Shown piece by piece: positions 31,107 to 35,413 of a DNA stretch of 35,413 nucleotides. The stretch spans positions 1-35,413 of the forward strand of contig CAZCMN010000007.1 of assembly GCA_964500015.1 (NCBI GenBank), given 5' to 3'. The notes below the pieces were generated by a model. It did no database searches, was not told the origin of the DNA, and saw only the letters and a list, made by a program, of their open reading frames with translations. The first letter of the stretch is position 1. Each line of letters opens with the position of its first letter. A program made the position numbers and the translations under genes. This DNA is from JAPLYB01 sp964500015 (GTDB lineage: Archaea; Nanobdellota; Nanobdellia; Pacearchaeales; UBA284).

Positions 31107-33624
31107 ACTTCTAAAAAAGTTGTTTGTTAATCGTGATGATGTTTTTGCTCAAGCATATCTAAACAAGGGCAAAATGGCTTACAACAAATTAGTTGCAAAA
31201 CTTGATGAAGACATCATAAAAGCACATCTCTCTAGAAAAATTACTATCGGTTGCTATCAGCTTAAACTAAATAAAGTAAAATGGGCTTGTCTTGATTTTG
31301 ACGAGAATACGCAAGAGGACTTTGAACGCGCAAAGATGTTGTATTTTGAATTAAAGAAGCAAGGACTTAATCCTTTAATGGAAAACTCCGGTGGTGGCGA
31401 GTTCAAGACCCATATCTGGGTGTTCTGTGATTGTGGAGCCAAAGACATTTTTTATTATCTTGAGGATATTTGCGAGAAAATTGGAATAAAGCCACACGAG
31501 ATATTCCCAAAGCAATTTAAAGCAACAGAACAATCTCCTTATGGTAATCTTGTTAAGTTGCCATTGGCTTATCACTTGGCTTCTAAGCAACGAAGCTACT
31601 TCTTTGATGATGATTTTAAGCCAATCACAGATGAAAAGCAACTTATCAAGAAACTTCAACATCATCTTGAGAACAAAGCCACGATACCAAAAATCATAAT
31701 CAAAGAGAAAATCATCACAGAGTATAAACCACAATCCCAGAAGCCAAATGAGTTTGACGGCTTCTTTAATTATGTCTTGAGCCACGATTTGCCTAAGGGT
31801 ATAAGCGTAACTGACAAAGCATCTCCAAAAACAGAGGGCATAAATACTAATGTTCTAAAAAATCTTGCGATATGGTTCTATCAAAAGGGCTATACTCTTG
31901 AACAGCTAGAGCAAGAAGTCAAGCCAATTTATGATAAAAATGGTTGGGCTTTTGCTGACCTAAAAGGTTGGTTTAAGAAAGCCCAGCAAGGTAGTATCAA
32001 AGAGATTTCAATCGGTGAGTTGTATAATTGGGCTACGACTTACAAACCAGAGATGATTAAGTTGTTACCAAAAGACGAAGTTGATGAAGAGGAAAATTTT
32101 TTTCAAAAACAAAAGAACCCCTATACTAAATTACATTATTCTGTTGATCACTTACCTTTTTTTCATGAATTTAGTTCTTTAATCAACCTTCCTGAAAGAC
32201 ATTATATTCCTATTTTAAAATGTCGCTGGTATCAACTTCATGGAGGGATACTTCAAAAACCCATTAAGTTAGGGGCTTTATATACTGACACAAGAATACA
32301 TTGTGCTTACCCTCTACCTACTGAAGCTGGGAAAAATGAATTGATTTATGGATCAAAAGTTTTAATAAATTCTTGTATTTTAAAAGGAGAAGGAGAAAAA
32401 TTTACAATTTCTGAACCTATTTCTTATTCTCCAGAGAGTCTGGTTGGAAAATATGTAGAAAAATTAATTCCTAATCCAGATCCAACAAAAAAGAAAATGA
32501 TCAAATCTAAAGTAGAAAATCGGGGGCATCTTAATAATGATTTTCTAGAGTTTGACGAATGCACTAAACTGATTGTTTCTGATTCTCCAGAAACTCAACA
32601 AGCTAGAGAATATTTAAGCAAGGCAGAAAATCCTATTGGGCGAAATATTGTAGAAAAACGACTTGTAGATGATCTGCCTTCAGAAACAGTTGCTTATTCT
32701 CCAAAAGGAACACATAGCTATTATTTTCAACCTTTTAAAAAAATTCCTGAAACAGCTATGCTTCAAGGTTTTATGAGAAGAAAATTAATTCCTGTTGGGA
32801 ATGTTTCTTTATTTTTAAATTCAGCAGAAGAACTTAGTTTCAAAAACAAATTAGAATCAGAAACTTTTTCAAGAGATGATTATATTCAAAGAATAGTGAA
32901 TCATTTAGAAAATATGCAAATTATTTTTCGCAATGTTTCTTTTATTTTTACTGATGAAGCCCAAGCATTATTATCTAGTTATTCTATTCAATTAAGCAAT
33001 CAAGGAAATGTGCATAGTGAAAAAATTGCTAATTATTGTAAAATAAGCAAATGGTCTACACTATCCAATTTAGTTAAGATGTCTTGCATTATTGCTGGTT
33101 CTTATGGCACTAGAATTGTTAATGAGAATGCAGTATCTTTGGCATACATGGATCTTGTTGAGTTTCTGCAAAACACTTTTGATTTTATCTATAGCCAAGT
33201 TCTAGGAGATTTTGATTATGGTGCAACATGGCATGGGGCTAATTATTATCAAAAAGAATGTTTGAGATTTTTATTTAGAGAAAAAGCTCTAAGTCTTGAG
33301 AACTCAACCATTTCCATCTATCATTTTTTGGAAGAAATAGTAATGCCTGTTTTTAAAATTAAAAGTATGTCGCAAGCCAGAAATAAATATCTTGAAATGA
33401 AAAAAGAGGGGTTAATTAATAGTAAACAAACAGCTAAAAACGATTCAAGGGTTTGGTTGAATTTTAATCCAAATGATCAAAAAACATACTTTGAGGATGA
33501 TAAGGGTTTTAAGGGTTACTCTAGCTACAATGCTATATTTGAGAGTAGAAATAAGCTATCTAGCTCATTGAAATCCTTAGCACCCTTAAAACCCTTAGAT
33601 GTAAGAGAGGAAAAAGTAAAATGA
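31087..33624 (+). CDS. Replication protein: primase-polymerase domain joined to AAA+ helicase-like domain
   Basis: The ATG at 31087 follows GAGGAG by four bases; 31060 is an alternative that adds nine residues. The product has 845 residues. Residues 20-180 are an archaeo-eukaryotic-primase-type domain: ACLDFDEN (Asp70, Asp72), ENSGGGEFKTHIWVF (His109), and the third region VKLPLAYHLASKQRSYFFDDDF. Residues 370-650 resemble an AAA+/MCM-like ATPase: PLPTEAGKNEL (Lys416), FLEFDECTKL (Asp490, Glu491), SLVGK, and a basic FMRRKLIPVG that could be the arginine finger. A winged helix is likely near 750-800. Such fused proteins start replication of plasmids and viruses. It is separate from the host primase at 18358-19704. 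Confidence 0.8.
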   Translation: MVNQKVELLKKLFVNRDDVFAQAYLNKGKMAYNKLVAKLDEDIIKAHLSRKITIGCYQLKLNKVKWACLDFDENTQEDFERAKMLYFELKKQGLNPLMENSGGGEFKTHIWVFCDCGAKDIFYYLEDICEKIGIKPHEIFPKQFKATEQSPYGNLVKLPLAYHLASKQRSYFFDDDFKPITDEKQLIKKLQHHLENKATIPKIIIKEKIITEYKPQSQKPNEFDGFFNYVLSHDLPKGISVTDKASPKTEGINTNVLKNLAIWFYQKGYTLEQLEQEVKPIYDKNGWAFADLKGWFKKAQQGSIKEISIGELYNWATTYKPEMIKLLPKDEVDEEENFFQKQKNPYTKLHYSVDHLPFFHEFSSLINLPERHYIPILKCRWYQLHGGILQKPIKLGALYTDTRIHCAYPLPTEAGKNELIYGSKVLINSCILKGEGEKFTISEPISYSPESLVGKYVEKLIPNPDPTKKKMIKSKVENRGHLNNDFLEFDECTKLIVSDSPETQQAREYLSKAENPIGRNIVEKRLVDDLPSETVAYSPKGTHSYYFQPFKKIPETAMLQGFMRRKLIPVGNVSLFLNSAEELSFKNKLESETFSRDDYIQRIVNHLENMQIIFRNVSFIFTDEAQALLSSYSIQLSNQGNVHSEKIANYCKISKWSTLSNLVKMSCIIAGSYGTRIVNENAVSLAYMDLVEFLQNTFDFIYSQVLGDFDYGATWHGANYYQKECLRFLFREKALSLENSTISIYHFLEEIVMPVFKIKSMSQARNKYLEMKKEGLINSKQTAKNDSRVWLNFNPNDQKTYFEDDKGFKGYSSYNAIFESRNKLSSSLKSLAPLKPLDVREEKVK

Positions 33625-33890
33625 ACAACAAGGATATGTTAGAAATTCTTAAAAAACATAGTAACAAACGCCTAAGCCCTCTGAAAAGCATAAAACTTTA
33701 CTGCAAAGAAGTTTGTTCTTGTGGCGAGATTCTAAGCTGGAAAGAATGCACTTTTACAGCTTGTCCTTTGTTTAGGTATAGATTTGCTCACGGCAATAGA
33801 GCTAAGACCTCAAAACCTAGCTCTAGACTACAAGAAAAACCAAAGGAATGCGATTTAAATCAAGGGGCAGACGCCCTAATAAACAAGTAA
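33621..33890 (+). CDS. Small Cys-cluster protein of phage-like type
   Basis: The 89-residue product overlaps the replication gene by four bases (ATGA). The core SPLKSIKLYCKEVCSCGEI, then WKECTFTACPLFRYRFAHG (cysteines 28, 32, 34, 43 and 48), resembles small Cys-cluster proteins often seen in phages and mobile elements, with the pattern AI-x2-KC-x2-C-x-G ... C-x4-CPL-x-x-YR. A zinc site is probable. The C-terminus is polar. The function of that family is not known to me. Confidence 0.68.
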   Translation: MNNKDMLEILKKHSNKRLSPLKSIKLYCKEVCSCGEILSWKECTFTACPLFRYRFAHGNRAKTSKPSSRLQEKPKECDLNQGADALINK

Positions 33891-33911
33891 ATTTAAACAG
33901 GAGGAATAAAA

Positions 33912-34166
33912 ATGAACACAAAAAAAGAAAATCAATTAGACCCAGATGAATATTTTCATTTCCCAAAAGATATGGGAAACTATTTATCTGCTTTGATAAA
34001 AAAGTCTGGAACTAAGCACCATAGCAAAGAACACTTTGAATATTTCAGGCAACACGAAGTTTTAATGATTGCTCTGCAATTATTTGATATTTGTTTTGCT
34101 TCAAAAAGACTTTCAATAAAAAACAAAAAACTAATTGAAAATGAGTTAGATAAGTTGAATTTATAA
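33912..34166 (+). CDS. Small unknown protein of the element
   Basis: The protein has 84 residues. The start is supported by AGGAGG eight bases before the ATG, the best ribosome-binding site in this block. The sequence is mostly helical with aromatic residues and no cysteine motif (DPDEYFHFPKDMGNYLSALI, HSKEHFEYFRQHEVLMIAL). No family is recognised. Gene order suggests co-expression with the replication protein. Confidence 0.6.
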   Translation: MNTKKENQLDPDEYFHFPKDMGNYLSALIKKSGTKHHSKEHFEYFRQHEVLMIALQLFDICFASKRLSIKNKKLIENELDKLNL

Positions 34167-34176
34167 AAAAACAAAC

Positions 34177-34701
34177 ATGGATGAATCATTTATGACTAGC
34201 AAAAGCAGTAAACTTGAATTTAGAGAGATTGTCTTATCTCACATAAAGAAAATTCTTGAGATAGCATCAACTGAACTGCGTAACAAAACAAAGGTTACAA
34301 GTACAATCAACCATGACTCAATTTCTGAGGAAGAAGACACTAGAAAATCATTTTGTCAAGCCATTGAATGCTTGTCTTATATTTTGCAACCTTACTTTGA
34401 TAAACAAGTTCTTGATATGTATCAGGAAAGCCTAGATGTGATTAATGCTTATGATTATGAAATTCTTGAATACTTCAAAAAAGAAGTTGAAACGATTTTA
34501 GAAAAAGTTGAAGATAAAGAAGAACTTGGACAAATAAATAAAAATTATTGCATTAACAAAAAAATACAATATGCTAAAAAACTATTTTGTGAATTAAACC
34601 TATTACTAAAACGAGTTGATTATCTAAAGTCAGCAGTTTATGGCGAAGGAGATTTTTTAGAAGAAGAAAAGATAGCAGACATTGACCAACAACAAAAATG
34701 A
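34177..34701 (+). CDS. Helical unknown protein of the element
   Basis: The 174-residue product is almost wholly helical, acidic toward the C-terminus, and lacks motifs that I can place. Stretches such as SYILQPYFDKQVLDMYQESL and EYFKKEVETILEKVEDKEEL suggest a helical bundle or coiled coil. Its stop overlaps the ATG of the ATPase gene (ATGA), so the two are probably translationally coupled and could be functional partners. Confidence 0.6.
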   Translation: MDESFMTSKSSKLEFREIVLSHIKKILEIASTELRNKTKVTSTINHDSISEEEDTRKSFCQAIECLSYILQPYFDKQVLDMYQESLDVINAYDYEILEYFKKEVETILEKVEDKEELGQINKNYCINKKIQYAKKLFCELNLLLKRVDYLKSAVYGEGDFLEEEKIADIDQQQK

Positions 34702-35413
34702 AAAACATAATAATGTATAGGAAAGGACAGGCGAGTTGGGTTAACTGGATAAAGAAAAGGATTGACAACAACCTGAACTTCCTAGCAGTTGCAGAAGGAT
34801 CTACAGGCATTGGCAAATCTTGGAGTATGCTTTCAGTTGCTTATATGATTGATCCAACTTTTGAACCTAGACAAATTGCATTTGATTTCAGAAGATTAAT
34901 GGAAATCCTAAATTCTGATTGGTTTAAGAAAAAAAAGACAAAGGTTGTCTTATTTGATGAAGTTCAGATTTCAATAAGTAATAGAAAATGGCAATCTTTA
35001 GTTAATCAGTTATTCAATTATCTACTAAGTACTTTTAGGCATCAGAATATTATTTTACTTTTCACATCTCCTTATACAGACTTCCTAGACTTACAAGCTA
35101 GAAAACTTTTGCATTGTATCTTTGAATGCAAAGGCTGGAATAAGAAAACAAGAACAAGCCATCTGAGACCTAAACTCCAACAATACAATGGAAAATACAA
35201 GAAGTTCTATGAGCATTCTTTATTTGTTTTAAAAGATGGTAAGCTTTTCAAGTTAGTTAACTGGCATGTTCATGCACCACCAAAGCACTTAATTCTACCT
35301 TATGAACAATCTAAGGTAGAATTTACAAGCAAATTAAATCAAAGTATCTTGCAACAGCTTACTGATATGGAAAATAAAACAACTAACAAAGATAAACAAC
35401 AACCTAAGAAACC
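34698..35413 (+). CDS. P-loop ATPase, possibly Zot/packaging-like (cut by window end)
   Basis: The open frame begins at an ATG overlapping the preceding stop and remains open to the window end (238 residues seen). Walker A is GSTGIGKSWS (residues 34-43, Lys40), Walker B is VVLFDEVQ (83-90, Asp87, Glu88), and NIILLFTSPYTD (about 117-128) fits the sensor strand. A structured region with Trp, His and Lys follows. Such ATPases with a short N-terminal lead are found in virus packaging, Zot-like and conjugation systems; this sequence alone does not decide. It is probably involved in moving or packaging the element's DNA. The C-terminus is missing. Confidence 0.72.
   Translation, partial: MKNIIMYRKGQASWVNWIKKRIDNNLNFLAVAEGSTGIGKSWSMLSVAYMIDPTFEPRQIAFDFRRLMEILNSDWFKKKKTKVVLFDEVQISISNRKWQSLVNQLFNYLLSTFRHQNIILLFTSPYTDFLDLQARKLLHCIFECKGWNKKTRTSHLRPKLQQYNGKYKKFYEHSLFVLKDGKLFKLVNWHVHAPPKHLILPYEQSKVEFTSKLNQSILQQLTDMENKTTNKDKQQPKK

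Noticed and set aside
1..35413. CRISPR arrays, rRNA, tRNA and insertion-sequence transposases
   Set aside because: I looked for regularly spaced repeats, rRNA and tRNA signatures and transposase motifs and found none that I could support. The three CAACGTT hairpins are too far apart and too variable to be CRISPR repeats.

Overview
The window is AT-rich and densely coded, and it looks archaeal. The evidence is an archaeal-type ribosomal protein uS10, PCNA, a primase that joins the PriS catalytic domain to a PriL-type iron-sulfur domain, an archaeal GGAD-type prepilin peptidase, and many TATA boxes placed about 25 bases upstream of start codons (leaderless genes). The single-chain primase, a pilin-like protein with a GQLT signal followed by a poly-isoleucine core, and the many large Cys-rich, N-glycosylation-sequon-rich surface proteins suggest a DPANN archaeon near Nanoarchaeota, Pacearchaeota or Woesearchaeota. 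That placement is inference.

Layout. Positions 1-2543: the tail of an unknown gene, an HD-domain protein, a HIT-fold protein with a degenerate active site, and the prepilin peptidase. 2816-6208: a polytopic membrane protein and two related secreted proteins. 6344-9258: uS10 and an AmrS-like radical SAM protein transcribed divergently, then a small Cys-rich membrane protein and a lamin-tail-domain surface protein. 9379-10239: two small unknown proteins. 10560-17563: a duplicated two-gene cassette of surface proteins (a large toroid/Cys-module/single-TM protein followed by a small N-anchored Cys-rich protein). 17667-22505: two winged-helix proteins, the fused primase, a large secreted protein and PCNA. 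22616-23199: a MazF-type toxin-antitoxin pair. 23252-28295: an apparent operon of one pilin-like protein and two large Cys-rich exported proteins. 28374-29350: an MNT/HEPN pair whose MNT protein carries a winged helix. 29399-30293: a conserved-looking unknown protein and an ArsR-like regulator.

From about 30300 to the window end there is a compact, single-direction block that looks like a mobile genetic element. It holds a ribbon-helix-helix regulator behind a strong palindrome, several tiny proteins, a large primase-polymerase/AAA+ replication protein, a small phage-style Cys protein, two unknown proteins, and a P-loop ATPase cut by the window edge. Neither an integrase nor the element's right end is visible.

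The most unusual non-coding signal is a family of hairpins, each with an unpaired CAACGTT core. Three good copies (1417-1456, 6263-6300, 11315-11357) have different stem sequences, yet each remains self-complementary. All lie 3' of genes in intergenic DNA. A second non-coding signal is a 22-base leader sequence shared exactly by two distant surface-protein genes, with looser versions before two others. The surface genes, the prepilin peptidase and the pilin-like protein together suggest a window largely devoted to the cell envelope, with replication genes (primase, PCNA) in between.
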